64,000 nucleotides of DNA, taken from contig DAIDAJ010000021.1 of assembly GCA_027310665.1 (NCBI GenBank), positions 36,900 to 100,899 on the forward strand, in the 5' to 3' direction. How positions within the stretch are numbered: position 1 is the stretch's first letter; every line of letters begins with the position of its first letter. The notes beneath the pieces were generated by a model. It was not told where the DNA came from and did not search any database. It saw only the letters and a list, made by a program, of their open reading frames with translations. Positions 20,436 through 30,158 of this stretch are shown in pieces. The position numbers were made by a program, and so were the translations under genes. The stretch is from Sideroxydans sp. Lineage in GTDB: Bacteria; Pseudomonadota; Gammaproteobacteria; Burkholderiales; Gallionellaceae.

Positions 20436-20821
20436 CCGAGTCCTGGCTGAACAAGGTGAATTGGTCGGAAGACGGTTTGGTTCCGGCCATCGCGCAGGAT
20501 GCGGCCACCGGGCGTGTGCTGATGGTGGCGTGGATGGACCGGGACGCGCTCAAGCGCACGGCAGAGACCGGCGAAGCGATATACTGGTCGCGTTCGCGCA
20601 AGAAGCTGTGGCACAAGGGCGAGGAATCCGGCCACATCCAGACGGTCAAAGAGATACGCCTGGATTGCGATAGCGACGTGATTCTGTTGAAAGTGGAACA
20701 AAAGGGCGGCATCGCCTGCCATACCGGGCGCGAGAGTTGCTTCTACAGCAAACTGGAACAAGGCCGCTGGGTAGAGACGGATGCGGTTCTCAAGTCACCC
20801 GACGAGATCTATAAAAAATGA
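20432..20821 (+). CDS. hisI: Phosphoribosyl-AMP cyclohydrolase
   Basis: 129 aa; [41 protein letters not shown]. Confidence 0.97.
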   Translation: MTESWLNKVNWSEDGLVPAIAQDAATGRVLMVAWMDRDALKRTAETGEAIYWSRSRKKLWHKGEESGHIQTVKEIRLDCDSDVILLKVEQKGGIACHTGRESCFYSKLEQGRWVETDAVLKSPDEIYKK

Positions 20822-21135
20822 GCAACGATATCCTGCAACGACTGACCGGGACGATAGAGGCGCGCAAACAGGCTGCAGCCGATTCCTCTTATGTCGCCAA
20901 GCTGTTCAGCAAAGGCGAAGATGCCATACTGAAGAAAGTGATCGAGGAGGCGGGCGAGGTCTTGCTGGCAAGCAAAGAGTCAGACAGGCAACATTTAGTA
21001 TATGAAGTTGCCGATCTATGGTTCCACTGCATGGTGTTGCTGGCACAAAAAGGGCTGAGCGCGGATGATGTGCTGAAAGAGCTGGCGCGGCGCGAAGGCG
21101 TATCTGGAATCGAAGAAAAAGCGAGCCGGACATGA
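20818..21135 (+). CDS. hisE: Phosphoribosyl-ATP pyrophosphatase
   Basis: 105 aa; [30 protein letters not shown]. Confidence 0.96.
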   Translation: MSNDILQRLTGTIEARKQAAADSSYVAKLFSKGEDAILKKVIEEAGEVLLASKESDRQHLVYEVADLWFHCMVLLAQKGLSADDVLKELARREGVSGIEEKASRT

Positions 21136-21482
21136 GCGACAACTGCATCTTCTGCAAGATCGTGAGCGGCCAGATACCGAGCCGCAAAGTGTATGAGGAT
21201 GACGAGGTATTCGCCTTCCACGACATCAATCCGGTCGCACCGGTACACTTCATGCTGGTTCCCAAGCTGCATCTCGTATCGCTGCTGGACGCCGAAGAAG
21301 TCCATGCAGCCCTGCTTGGAAGGATGTTGTTACTGGCGCCGAAACTGGCGCTGGAACAGGGTTTGACAAACGGTTTCCGCACCGTCATCAATAGCGGCAA
21401 GGGCGGTGGGCAGGAGGTGTTTCACCTGCACATCCATGTCATCGGCGGCGGCAATATTCCGCCCATGGTTAAACGAGATTAA
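21132..21482 (+). CDS. HIT-family (HinT-like) nucleotide-binding protein
   Basis: 116 aa; [41 protein letters not shown] ... [11 protein letters not shown]. Confidence 0.95.
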   Translation: MSDNCIFCKIVSGQIPSRKVYEDDEVFAFHDINPVAPVHFMLVPKLHLVSLLDAEEVHAALLGRMLLLAPKLALEQGLTNGFRTVINSGKGGGQEVFHLHIHVIGGGNIPPMVKRD

Positions 21483-21496
21483 ACAAGGAGAGAGAA

Positions 21497-21715
21497 ATGG
21501 GCTCGATGAGCATCTGGCATTGGTTGATCGTATTGTTGGTTGTTGTGCTGATATTCGGCACCAAGAAGCTGCGCAATATCGGAGAAGACCTGGGTGGCGC
21601 GGTGAAAGGTTTCAAGGATGGCATGAAAGGCGAAGAAGAAGCGCACAAGCAAGTCACGCATGACGACAAGACCATCGAAGGCGAAGCGAAAGAGAAGACC
21701 CAAACCAAGGTTTGA
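21497..21715 (+). CDS. tatA: Twin-arginine translocase subunit TatA
   Basis: 72 aa; [43 protein letters not shown]. Confidence 0.96.
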   Translation: MGSMSIWHWLIVLLVVVLIFGTKKLRNIGEDLGGAVKGFKDGMKGEEEAHKQVTHDDKTIEGEAKEKTQTKV

Positions 21716-21730
21716 GTCTGAAAGCCCCTT

Positions 21731-22117
21731 ATGTTCGATATCGGCTTTTCCGAACTGGTGGTGATCATGGTGGTGGCACTGATCGTCATCGGCCCAGAGC
21801 GCCTGCCTAAAGTGGCCCGCACCATGGGGTTGCTGTGGGGCAGGGCGCAACGCTATATCAACGGCGTGCGCGCCGATATCGAGCGCGATATGCAAATGGA
21901 CGAGCTGAAGCAGCTCAAACAGAAAGTCGAACAGGAAGCGGCAGCGGCGATGCAGGCTGCAAGCCAGGCCGGCCAGGCGGTGGATGATCATTTGAAATCG
22001 CTACAGCAGGAAGCGGCATCAGTCGAACAGCCTGGGCAGCGCAGCATTCCGGCAACAGTCAGCAACACCCCGAAAGAACCGCCCGCTCCCGAACAGAGGC
22101 AGTTTCCGATTGACTAA
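21731..22117 (+). CDS. tatB: Twin-arginine translocase subunit TatB
   Basis: 128 aa; MFDIGFSELVVIMVVALIVIGPERLPKVARTMGLLWGRAQRY. Confidence 0.95.
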   Translation: MFDIGFSELVVIMVVALIVIGPERLPKVARTMGLLWGRAQRYINGVRADIERDMQMDELKQLKQKVEQEAAAAMQAASQAGQAVDDHLKSLQQEAASVEQPGQRSIPATVSNTPKEPPAPEQRQFPID

Positions 22118-22132
22118 TTTCTTCCCTTCATC

Positions 22133-22852
22133 GTGAGCACCAGCGAAAGTCTAATCTCCCACCTGATCGAGTTGCGCACGCGGCTGCTCAATTCTGCCGT
22201 TGCCCTGTTACTGGTATTCATCTGCCTGTTCCCGTGGGCGGCGGATCTATACAGCTTGTTGGCGCGACCGCTGCTGTCCAAGCTGCCCAAAGGCGGCCAA
22301 ATGATCGCGACGGACGTCACGACGCCGTTCTTCGTGCCGCTCAAGGTCGCGATGATGGCGGCTTTTCTGATCGCGCTCCCCTACATTCTCTATCAGGTAT
22401 GGCGCTTTATCGCGCCCGGCCTTTACCTGAACGAGAAGCGATGGATATTGCCTTTGCTGGTTTCCAGCGTGGTGCTGTTTTTTTGCGGCATGGCCTTTGC
22501 CTATTTTGCGGTCTTCCCGGTGGTGTTCGGCTTCATTACCGCCGCCGCACCCAAAGGTGTGGCCGTCATGACCGATATCGACAAATACCTGAGCTTTGTG
22601 TTGAGCATGTTCGTGGCGTTCGGACTGGCATTTCAGGTGCCCATCGCGGTGGTGTTGCTGGTGAAGACCGGGATGGTGACTACAGCGAAATTGCGCGAGG
22701 TTCGTCCCTACGTCATCGTCGGTGCGTTTGTCGTCGGTGCGATCTTTACTCCGCCCGACGTGGTTTCCCAGTTCATGCTGGCGATGCCGCTGTGGCTGCT
22801 TTATGAAGCGGGCATCCTGGTGGCCGGCTGGACAGGGGGGAAACCGGCTTGA
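22133..22852 (+). CDS. tatC: Twin-arginine translocase subunit TatC (GTG start)
   Basis: 239 aa; LISHLIELRTRLLNSAVALLLVF, multiple TM helices. Confidence 0.96.
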   Translation: MSTSESLISHLIELRTRLLNSAVALLLVFICLFPWAADLYSLLARPLLSKLPKGGQMIATDVTTPFFVPLKVAMMAAFLIALPYILYQVWRFIAPGLYLNEKRWILPLLVSSVVLFFCGMAFAYFAVFPVVFGFITAAAPKGVAVMTDIDKYLSFVLSMFVAFGLAFQVPIAVVLLVKTGMVTTAKLREVRPYVIVGAFVVGAIFTPPDVVSQFMLAMPLWLLYEAGILVAGWTGGKPA

Positions 22853-22868
22853 TCCCCGCCCTTCCGGT

Positions 22869-24026
22869 TTATTCCTGAGCCTTGGGCTTCGGTCGTTTGC
22901 CGACCTTGACCTGAACTTCCACTTCAGCCTGGTTGCGCAGCAACTTGAGCGAGGTGACCTTTCCCGGCGGCAACGAAGAGATGGTTTCCAGCATGATGGT
23001 GGAATCCGTCAGCGGTTTGTCCGCGATGCTGAGCAGGATGTCGCCCGGTTTGACGCCGGACTTGTCCGCGGGGCTGCCGCGCACCACTTCGGCGATCAGC
23101 ACGCCCTGCACGTCGCCGAGCTTGAACGATTCCAGCAATTCGGGTGTGAGATCCTGCACCGCAACGCCGATCCATCCGCGCGTGACAGCGCCGTTCTGGA
23201 TGATCTGTTCCATGATCTTCTTGGCCGTGCTCACCGGGATGGCAAAGCCGATACCGAGCGAGCCGCCGTTGGGTGAATAGATCGCACTATTGATGCCGAC
23301 CAGATTGCCTTCCACGTCCACCAGCGCACCGCCCGAATTGCCGGGATTGATGGCCGCATCGGTCTGGATGAAGTTCTCGAAAGTGCTAAGCCCGAGGTGG
23401 TTGCGTTTCAGCGCGCTGACGATACCCATGGTCACGGTCTGTCCCACGCCAAACGGATTGCCGACGGCGAGAACGATGTCTCCGACATGCGCCTGATCGG
23501 ACTGGGCGAAAGTGATCGCGGGCAGGTTGTTGCCGATATCGACCTTGATGACCGCGAGGTCGGTGTCCGGATCGGATCCGACGATGTGGCCCTTGGCGGT
23601 GCGGCCGTCCGAGAGGGCGACTTCGATCTGGTCGGCGCTTTCGATGACATGGTGGTTGGTCAGGATGTAGCCATCGTGGCTGACGATGACGCCCGAACCC
23701 AGGCTGGAAGTCTGTTGCGGAACGTTATCCTCGAACTGGTCGCCGAAGAAGAAACGGAAACGCGGATCGTCCATGAATGGATGGGTCTGCGGCTTCACCT
23801 CGCTGCTGGTGAAGACGTTGACCACGGCCGGCATCACTTTTTGGGCCGCCTTGCTGAAGCCCACGGATGGCAGGTCGCCGCCGTCCTTGACGTTGTTCTC
23901 ATATAAGGTCACTACTCCGCTGCGGGCTGCATTGGGAAGCAGCGACGGCCTGAGCGTGTGGATCACGAACAGCATTGCTAGGCCGACGGTGGTGGCTTGG
24001 GCGAACAGGAGCCAGAATTTGCGCAT
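22869..24026 (-). CDS. Deg/HtrA-family periplasmic serine protease (S1C, PDZ)
   Basis: Likely start at 24026 (MRKFWLLFAQATTVG...); LGSGVIVSHDGYILTNHHVIESADQIEVALSDGRTAKGHIVGSDPDTDLAVIKV ... INPGNSGGALVD. Confidence 0.93.
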   Translation of the reverse strand: MRKFWLLFAQATTVGLAMLFVIHTLRPSLLPNAARSGVVTLYENNVKDGGDLPSVGFSKAAQKVMPAVVNVFTSSEVKPQTHPFMDDPRFRFFFGDQFEDNVPQQTSSLGSGVIVSHDGYILTNHHVIESADQIEVALSDGRTAKGHIVGSDPDTDLAVIKVDIGNNLPAITFAQSDQAHVGDIVLAVGNPFGVGQTVTMGIVSALKRNHLGLSTFENFIQTDAAINPGNSGGALVDVEGNLVGINSAIYSPNGGSLGIGFAIPVSTAKKIMEQIIQNGAVTRGWIGVAVQDLTPELLESFKLGDVQGVLIAEVVRGSPADKSGVKPGDILLSIADKPLTDSTIMLETISSLPPGKVTSLKLLRNQAEVEVQVKVGKRPKPKAQE

Positions 24027-24065
24027 GATATGATTTGAGCCGCTAAATTTATTGGGACGAACCCG

Positions 24066-24812
24066 ATGCGATTGAACGAATTGCGCGATTATATCGGAAG
24101 CGAGCTTGCAGTCAGCCGTTTTCGTGACTATTGCCCGAACGGTTTGCAGGTCGAGGGGCGAGCCGAAGTGAGGCGCATCGCAACCGGCGTCACTGCCTCG
24201 CAAGCGGTGCTGGAAGCGGCGACGGCGTGGGGGGCGGATGCCATTCTCGTCCATCACGGCTATTTCTGGCGCAGCGAAGACGCCGCCATCGCCGGCATCA
24301 AGAAACGCCGCATCGCGCACTTGCTGGCGCACGACGTCAGTCTGCTGGCGTACCATCTACCGCTGGACGCCCATCCTGATCTCGGCAACAACGCCCGGCT
24401 TGGCGCATTGCTCGGCTTCGTTGAACAGGGCCGCTTCGGTGAACAGGACATCGCCGCGCACGGCGTTCTGGCGCGCCCGCAGACCCTGCAGCAGCTTACC
24501 CAGCATATCCAGCATACTTTGCAGCGTGCGCCGCAAGTCATCGCTCATGCAAATCCCAATATCGCGCGCATTGCGTGGTGTAGCGGGGGAGGTCAGGGTT
24601 ACTTCGACCAAGCCGTGGCGCTGGGGGTGGATGCGTTTCTCACGGGCGAGATTTCAGAACAGAACGTGCATGTCGCACAAGAGACGGGTGTCGCCTTCAT
24701 TGCCGCCGGACACCATGCCACCGAGCGTTACGGCATACAGGCGCTGGGTGAACACCTGGCTGCGCAATTCAGCCTGGAATGCCGTTTCTTCGACCAGGAT
24801 AATCCGGTTTAG
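24066..24812 (+). CDS. NIF3-like dinuclear metal center protein
   Basis: 248 aa; YCPNGLQVEGRAEVRRIATGVTASQAVLEAA... ILVHHGYFWRSED ... YHLPLDAHPDLGNNARLG. Confidence 0.93.
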   Translation: MRLNELRDYIGSELAVSRFRDYCPNGLQVEGRAEVRRIATGVTASQAVLEAATAWGADAILVHHGYFWRSEDAAIAGIKKRRIAHLLAHDVSLLAYHLPLDAHPDLGNNARLGALLGFVEQGRFGEQDIAAHGVLARPQTLQQLTQHIQHTLQRAPQVIAHANPNIARIAWCSGGGQGYFDQAVALGVDAFLTGEISEQNVHVAQETGVAFIAAGHHATERYGIQALGEHLAAQFSLECRFFDQDNPV

Positions 24813-24867
24813 TCAATGTCTGCGGCAGACAGGCCGGTTCCTGCAAAAGTGCCGGTATGCCGTATCT

Positions 24868-25299
24868 TCACTTTTTATTCCGCATCTCGATGTTTCCGGT
24901 GGCCAGATATATTTCGCGCAGGAAACACAACAAACCGGCAATCAGCGCCAGCATCGCCGAAATGAAAAACAGCGCAACTGCGCGCGCAGGATCCATGCCT
25001 ATTTCGGAGCCTACAAAAAGAGCGGCGATCACGATACAGATGAAGAGCGCCGACAGAGTGCAGAGGCTCACAGCCCAATGCACCCAGCGCACCCTGCGCC
25101 GGAGCATCTCCATTTCTTCCAGCTGGGCGGGCATCTTTGGATTGCTTGAATTGCTCAATGTTCTGGAACGATCCACGATGCGGGCGATGCGGGTGGTGAT
25201 CACATTGAGAATCGCGCCGATGCCGGTCAACAGAAAGACGGGTGCAACCGCCTGCTGAATGGCGTGGGTGACGGTCGTGATTTCAGCTGCGCTCGGCAT
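24868..25299 (-). CDS. DUF2721-like membrane protein
   Basis: 143 aa; VFLLTGIGAILNVITTRIARIVDRSRTL, TM helices. Confidence 0.8.
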   Translation of the reverse strand: MPSAAEITTVTHAIQQAVAPVFLLTGIGAILNVITTRIARIVDRSRTLSNSSNPKMPAQLEEMEMLRRRVRWVHWAVSLCTLSALFICIVIAALFVGSEIGMDPARAVALFFISAMLALIAGLLCFLREIYLATGNIEMRNKK

Positions 25300-25331
25300 G
25301 GCAATCCCTCAGATTGAAGTCATTCTGTCGC

Positions 25332-26081
25332 TCAGTTCCTCGCATGCGAAAGCGAGAAATCTTCCACACCCTGCAAGGTGCTCAGTCCGCTGGCCAGCTC
25401 GTTCATCGCAACACCGCTGTTCTTGCTGAGGGCGATGGCGACGAAATGCCATTCAAGTTTTTCGTTGCTGCAGCGGATGGCAAATGATCCCGAAGCGACT
25501 TCGTAACCGTTGGAGTAAACGACCTCGCGCAAGGTATTTTCCTGGGGTACAAAGTTCTTCTGGAAATCAAGGGTGACCGCGATGGCGGGGCGGGAGGGCA
25601 GCCAGCTCTCCAGCTTGGATATCCACATCATGCAAAATGCGGAAAGAGCGGTGAGCATGATCGCCGAGGCATAGAAGCCGACGCCGACCATGATGCCGAT
25701 GGCGGAACAGGTCCAGATGGAGGCCGCCGTGGTGAGGCCGCTGATGTTGAGACCGTCGCGCATGATTACTCCGGCCCCGAGGAATCCGATACCGGTGAGG
25801 ATGCCCTGAATGACGCGGGTCGGGTCTCCGGCCAGATAAGAGTTCACATGCCCGCCGTACCAGAAGGAAGGATAGCCTGCAATTACCGTGACGGCAGCAG
25901 CGGCCATGCAAACCAGCCCGTAGGTGCGCATGCCTGCGGCGCGGCCATGGTAGGAGCGTTCATATCCTACGACCAAGCCCAGTATGAGCGCGCCAAACAT
26001 GTTGAAAAACACAAGCATGTTGGTCGCCACTTCCGGTGCTGACCAATAAGCCGACAGATTGGCAAACGATAACGCTTCCAT
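25332..26081 (-). CDS. MgtC/SapB-family membrane protein
   Basis: 249 aa; LGLVVGYERSYHGRAAGMRTYGLVCMAAAAVTVIAGY...VIQGILTGIGFLGAGVIMRDGLNISGLTTAASIWTCSAIGIMVG. Confidence 0.92.
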   Translation of the reverse strand: MEALSFANLSAYWSAPEVATNMLVFFNMFGALILGLVVGYERSYHGRAAGMRTYGLVCMAAAAVTVIAGYPSFWYGGHVNSYLAGDPTRVIQGILTGIGFLGAGVIMRDGLNISGLTTAASIWTCSAIGIMVGVGFYASAIMLTALSAFCMMWISKLESWLPSRPAIAVTLDFQKNFVPQENTLREVVYSNGYEVASGSFAIRCSNEKLEWHFVAIALSKNSGVAMNELASGLSTLQGVEDFSLSHARN

Positions 26082-26189
26082 GTCCGTTCTCCATTTTTAT
26101 TTTTCGGGAGTGTACAAGAATCGGCTCCGGATTACTGCCGTGCCGTTACGCGCTTTCCTTGACGCCGCCCTGATTTCCAGCGGCCTGCA

Positions 26190-26825
26190 CTAGCCGGCAG
26201 ATTTGCTACGCAACTGATCGAGCGAAATCGTTGCGCTGCGCGGCACTTCGTTCAGCGCATGGTTGGCGAGGTGCAACGGCTCACCATATCCCTCCAGCAG
26301 CGCATGCCAGGGCCGCATCGCGTCTTTCAGCAGTTGGTCTTGCTGCTTCGAGAATCGCAGCAGGAAATCCTTGCGGCGCGGATACCAGGGTGACCATTGC
26401 CACGCGAGAAAACTGTCGCTGTGCTTGAATCCGGCGGTGCCCAAATGCGCGCGCAGGGCTTCCACGGCCGGCAGATTTTTTTGCGCAGGTTCGGGAGCCG
26501 TGTTCCACATCAAGCCGTAATAGATGCGATAGCTTTCGCCCAGCAGTTGCTGTTCCATGAACGGGCGCAGGAAAGTGCGCTGGTTGAATAGCGGTTCAAG
26601 CCGCAGGCCGACAAGACAATCCTCGCTATTGCGATCCTCGGTAAGCTCGCTGCTCCACGGCAAGGCATTTTGTGCGATCAGTGCATCGAGTCGTTCGCGC
26701 AATGTTTCCCAGAAACGATTGTTGTGCCGCAAACGGATTCCATCCAGGTGTTCGGCGGCAATCAATGCGAGCGGGAGATTTTCTTCCTGTGAAAAAAAAT
26801 CGAGTACGGTGTGTTCTTCATTCAT
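26190..26825 (-). CDS. Conserved-looking hypothetical protein, 211 aa
   Basis: Full-length ORF with plausible composition; family not recognised. Confidence 0.6.
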   Translation of the reverse strand: MNEEHTVLDFFSQEENLPLALIAAEHLDGIRLRHNNRFWETLRERLDALIAQNALPWSSELTEDRNSEDCLVGLRLEPLFNQRTFLRPFMEQQLLGESYRIYYGLMWNTAPEPAQKNLPAVEALRAHLGTAGFKHSDSFLAWQWSPWYPRRKDFLLRFSKQQDQLLKDAMRPWHALLEGYGEPLHLANHALNEVPRSATISLDQLRSKSAG

Positions 26826-27261
26826 TTTCGAGAGCGTCTAAGAATTGAAATTTACCGCCGAAGTTTACAGTCAAAAGCGGATCATCGGATGGCGGAAATT
26901 TCATGCCGCGGAAATCGCGCCTTCACACGCTTTTTACTTTGAAAGCCGCGCCTTAACGCGCCTTTAACTTTGCAAATGTTGCAGCGTGAATATAAGCAAA
27001 TTCTTCAATACCTTGTCTGTGCTGGCTTGCAGAATAGACGACTAAGAAATGTTGAGCACGATGGTTGACATTATATTTTTTTTCATCGACATTATTCATC
27101 GCGTGTGGTCGCAACAGTCGGCAATCGAGGCTGCTTGAAACCAAAACTAAATCACAAAAACAGTGACCGCATGCATTTTGATTAATCCGTTTTTTTCCGT
27201 AATTTTCCGGCCGAAATATTGCCGGAGTCTGAATATTGTTTTGTTGGGGGAGCCACATACG

Positions 27262-27867
27262 ATGAAGTGTTTTTTACGTTCACTTACGCTGCTCGTCGGT
27301 CTGTTTTTTTATGCGAGCAGTCATGCAGCCGATGCGCTTCCGACGCTCACGACACCCGATGATGTAGGTCCGGTAATCGAGCAGCCTATCGAGTTTCCGC
27401 ATTTTCGCCATGCGGGCGATGCCAAGGATGGCGGTATGCAGATCAACTGCATGTACTGCCACACCTATGCGCGTCGCAGCATGGTGGCCGGCATTCCGCC
27501 GATACAGAAATGTATCGGCTGCCATCAGAGCATCGAATCGGTGCGTGACAAGCCGCGCATCCAGAAGCTGTTCGAGTACTGGGATGCCAAGAAAGCGATT
27601 CCCTGGAAGAAGGTGCACGATCTTCCCGACTTCGTGCGGTTCAACCACGAGCGTCATATCCAGCGCTTCTATTTCCAGCAGGATCGTCCCTATCAGGAGG
27701 TATGCGGTTACTGCCACGGCAATGTGAAGGCCATGACGGTGGCGCAACGCCAGAAGCCGATCACCATGGGCTGGTGTGCAAGTTGCCATCAAAAGGATCA
27801 TCTGGTCAGTGCCAATTCGAGCAAGACCGGGCATGGTCCCAACGATTGCTTCACATGCCACAAGTAA
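27262..27867 (+). CDS. actA: Alternative complex III subunit ActA (pentaheme cytochrome c)
   Basis: Start ATG 27262 with signal peptide; five CXXCH motifs (CMYCH, CIGCH, CGYCH, CASCH, CFTCH). Confidence 0.9.
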   Translation: MKCFLRSLTLLVGLFFYASSHAADALPTLTTPDDVGPVIEQPIEFPHFRHAGDAKDGGMQINCMYCHTYARRSMVAGIPPIQKCIGCHQSIESVRDKPRIQKLFEYWDAKKAIPWKKVHDLPDFVRFNHERHIQRFYFQQDRPYQEVCGYCHGNVKAMTVAQRQKPITMGWCASCHQKDHLVSANSSKTGHGPNDCFTCHK

Positions 27868-27911
27868 GCGACATGACGTTTGCTACGAGCAAGATATCAG
27901 GGGATTTAACG

Positions 27912-30155
27912 ATGACAGAAAACGATTTTAATCGGCGTGACTTTTTGAAGGTGCTGGGTTGGGGCGGTGCGGCCGTCGCCTTGAGCGGATGCGGCAATAC
28001 CTCGATCCAGGATGGACAGGAGACGGTCACTTCCTATGTGACTTTGCCCTCATTCGTCGTTCCCAGCATCTCGAACTATTTTAATTCGACCTGTGCGCAA
28101 TGCGACGCGGGTTGCAACATCATGGGTCGTGTGCGCGAAGGCCGCGTGCTCAAGGCGGAAGGCAACCCGAATTCGCCGATCAACCGCGGCAGGATGTGCG
28201 GCCTCGGACAGTCGGGCGTGCAGGCGCACTACAACCCGGACCGTGTGCGCGAGCCCTTGCTGCGCACCGGCGACAAAGGCGAGACCCTCACCTGGGACAA
28301 GGCGCTCGGACTCATCAGCGAGAAGCTGAACGGTACCAAGGGCGCGGAGATCGCGTTCGTGACCGGCGGCATGAGCGGCCATGTGCAGGCGCTGCTGGGA
28401 AATTACATGGACGCGCTGGGCAGCAAGAACCATTTCTCCTACGAGGCGATCTCTCCTGCGGTGCTGCGCGCCGCCAACAAGAAAGCCTACGGCATGTCGA
28501 TGCCGCGCTACCGCATCGACAAGGCGAAGGTCGTGGTGTCGTTCGGTGCCGACTTCCTCGGTGCGTGGATTTCTCCGGTGCACTTCTCCCAGCAGTACGC
28601 GCAGTTCCGCAAGGGCACTCGGCCGGAGGGCCGTGGCGTACTGGTGCAGATCGAGCCGAAGATGACGCTGACCGGAGCGAATGCCGATCGCTGGATCGCG
28701 GTTCGTCCGGGTACGGAGGGCGTGCTGGCGCTGGGCATCATCAATGTCCTGGGCAAGGCCGGTATTTCCATCCCGGCAGATATCGCCGCGGTCAGCAAAG
28801 AATATACGGCAGAGCGCACGAGCAAGGAGACCGATGTCTCTGCCGAGCAGATCGAGAAATTGGCGGCGCTGCTGAAGGAACGCACACCGAGCCTGGTGCT
28901 GGCGGGCAGTGCGGCAGAAGGTTACGCGCACGGTTCACAGAATGCGGCGGCTATCGCGCTGCTCAACCGGGTGCTGGGCAACGTCGGCAAAACCGTTGAG
29001 GCGTCTGCGAGCGTGCCGTTCCCCCAGATCGCGCCGACCGTGGGCAACCGCTCATCGCTGAACGCACTCAACGACGGACTGGCCGCGGGCAAGTACAAGG
29101 TGGTGTTCAGTTACGGTGTCAACCCGGTGTTCAGTGCGCCGGCTTCGATGAAGTTCAAGGACAACTTCGCCAAGGCCGACTTCAAGGTGGCGTTCGCGCA
29201 CTACATGGACGAAACCGCGCTGGCGGCCGACCTGATCCTGCCGCTGGATTCCGCGATGGAGGACTGGGCGACCGTGGTGCCGGAATACATGGCTGCACCT
29301 GAAGGGGCCGGCTCGAATGCGTATGCGCAGATGAGTTTCCGTCAGCCCATGATGGAGAAAGTGTTCCCGGATACGCGCGGCGTGGGCGACATCCTGCTGG
29401 CCTTGCTCAAGCAGCGCAAGGCAGATGAATACAAGCCTTTCGACGACTTCTACTCCTATTTGCGCAACGCCGTACTGAAAAACAAGGTCGCGCTTGGCGG
29501 CAAGGCCGGAGATGACGACGAAGTGTTCTGGAACGAAACGCTGAGCAAGGGCATCGTTCCGTTTAAAGGCATCGCCGGCTCGGTATCGGCCAAGGCGTCT
29601 GCAGCGGGCCTGAAATTGCCGGCCGCAGCCGATGCCGATCCGTCCTATCCGCTGCGCCTGATCCCGGCCGTGTCGGCCAGCATGCGCGATGGACGCAATG
29701 CCAACGAGCCGTGGCTGCAGGAGTCGCCCGATCCGCTGACCACGAGCGTGTGGGATTCCTGGGTCGAGATCAATCCCAAGACGGCAGCCAAGCTGGGGAT
29801 CGTTGAAGGCGATATCGTCGAGATCGCTTCCAGAAGCGGTTCCATCAAAACGCAGGCTTACCTGTTCCCGGGCATTCACCCCGACGCGGTTTCCGTGCCG
29901 GTGGGTTACGGCCACGATGCGATGGGGCGCTATGCCAGGGGGGTCGGCGCCAACGTGTTCGGTATGCTCGATGCGGTGTACGACAAGGAGACCGGAGAAC
30001 TGGCGCTCAACGAAACCAGCGTGAAGATCAGCAAGACCGGTCAGCGCGTCATCATCGTCAAGGAAGAGGGCCCGGCAGGCGGCAGTCAGGCGGGCAAACA
30101 GAAGATTGCAGTCCAGGTATCGGCCGACAAGGTCGATCTTTCGAAGGAGGTCTAA
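27912..30155 (+). CDS. actB1: Alternative complex III ActB1 (molybdopterin-oxidoreductase-like part)
   Basis: Start ATG 27912 (MTENDFNRRDFLKVLGWGGAAVALSGCG, Tat-like signal); CAQCDAGCNIMGRVREGRVLKAEGNPNSPINRGRMCGLGQ. Confidence 0.9.
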   Translation: MTENDFNRRDFLKVLGWGGAAVALSGCGNTSIQDGQETVTSYVTLPSFVVPSISNYFNSTCAQCDAGCNIMGRVREGRVLKAEGNPNSPINRGRMCGLGQSGVQAHYNPDRVREPLLRTGDKGETLTWDKALGLISEKLNGTKGAEIAFVTGGMSGHVQALLGNYMDALGSKNHFSYEAISPAVLRAANKKAYGMSMPRYRIDKAKVVVSFGADFLGAWISPVHFSQQYAQFRKGTRPEGRGVLVQIEPKMTLTGANADRWIAVRPGTEGVLALGIINVLGKAGISIPADIAAVSKEYTAERTSKETDVSAEQIEKLAALLKERTPSLVLAGSAAEGYAHGSQNAAAIALLNRVLGNVGKTVEASASVPFPQIAPTVGNRSSLNALNDGLAAGKYKVVFSYGVNPVFSAPASMKFKDNFAKADFKVAFAHYMDETALAADLILPLDSAMEDWATVVPEYMAAPEGAGSNAYAQMSFRQPMMEKVFPDTRGVGDILLALLKQRKADEYKPFDDFYSYLRNAVLKNKVALGGKAGDDDEVFWNETLSKGIVPFKGIAGSVSAKASAAGLKLPAAADADPSYPLRLIPAVSASMRDGRNANEPWLQESPDPLTTSVWDSWVEINPKTAAKLGIVEGDIVEIASRSGSIKTQAYLFPGIHPDAVSVPVGYGHDAMGRYARGVGANVFGMLDAVYDKETGELALNETSVKISKTGQRVIIVKEEGPAGGSQAGKQKIAVQVSADKVDLSKEV

Positions 30156-30158
30156 AGC

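Larger units (their letters stand above)
19959..20436 (+). repeat. Tandem repeat expansion at the hisF-hisI junction (units 98, 266 and 98 bp)
   Basis: Four copies of GAGG(T/C)GCGGTTATGAC start at 19959, 20057, 20323 and 20421; units 1 and 3 are near-identical, unit 2 carries an internal insertion. Confidence 0.93.

Noticed and set aside
19959-20436. Possible CRISPR-like array at hisF-hisI
   Set aside because: Only four copies of a 16-nt motif, with near-identical rather than unique intervening sequences; it is a tandem duplication of a gene junction.
26953-27258. 101-aa minus ORF in the spacer before actA
   Set aside because: Unusual composition, lies in an AT-rich intergenic promoter region; no support beyond being open.
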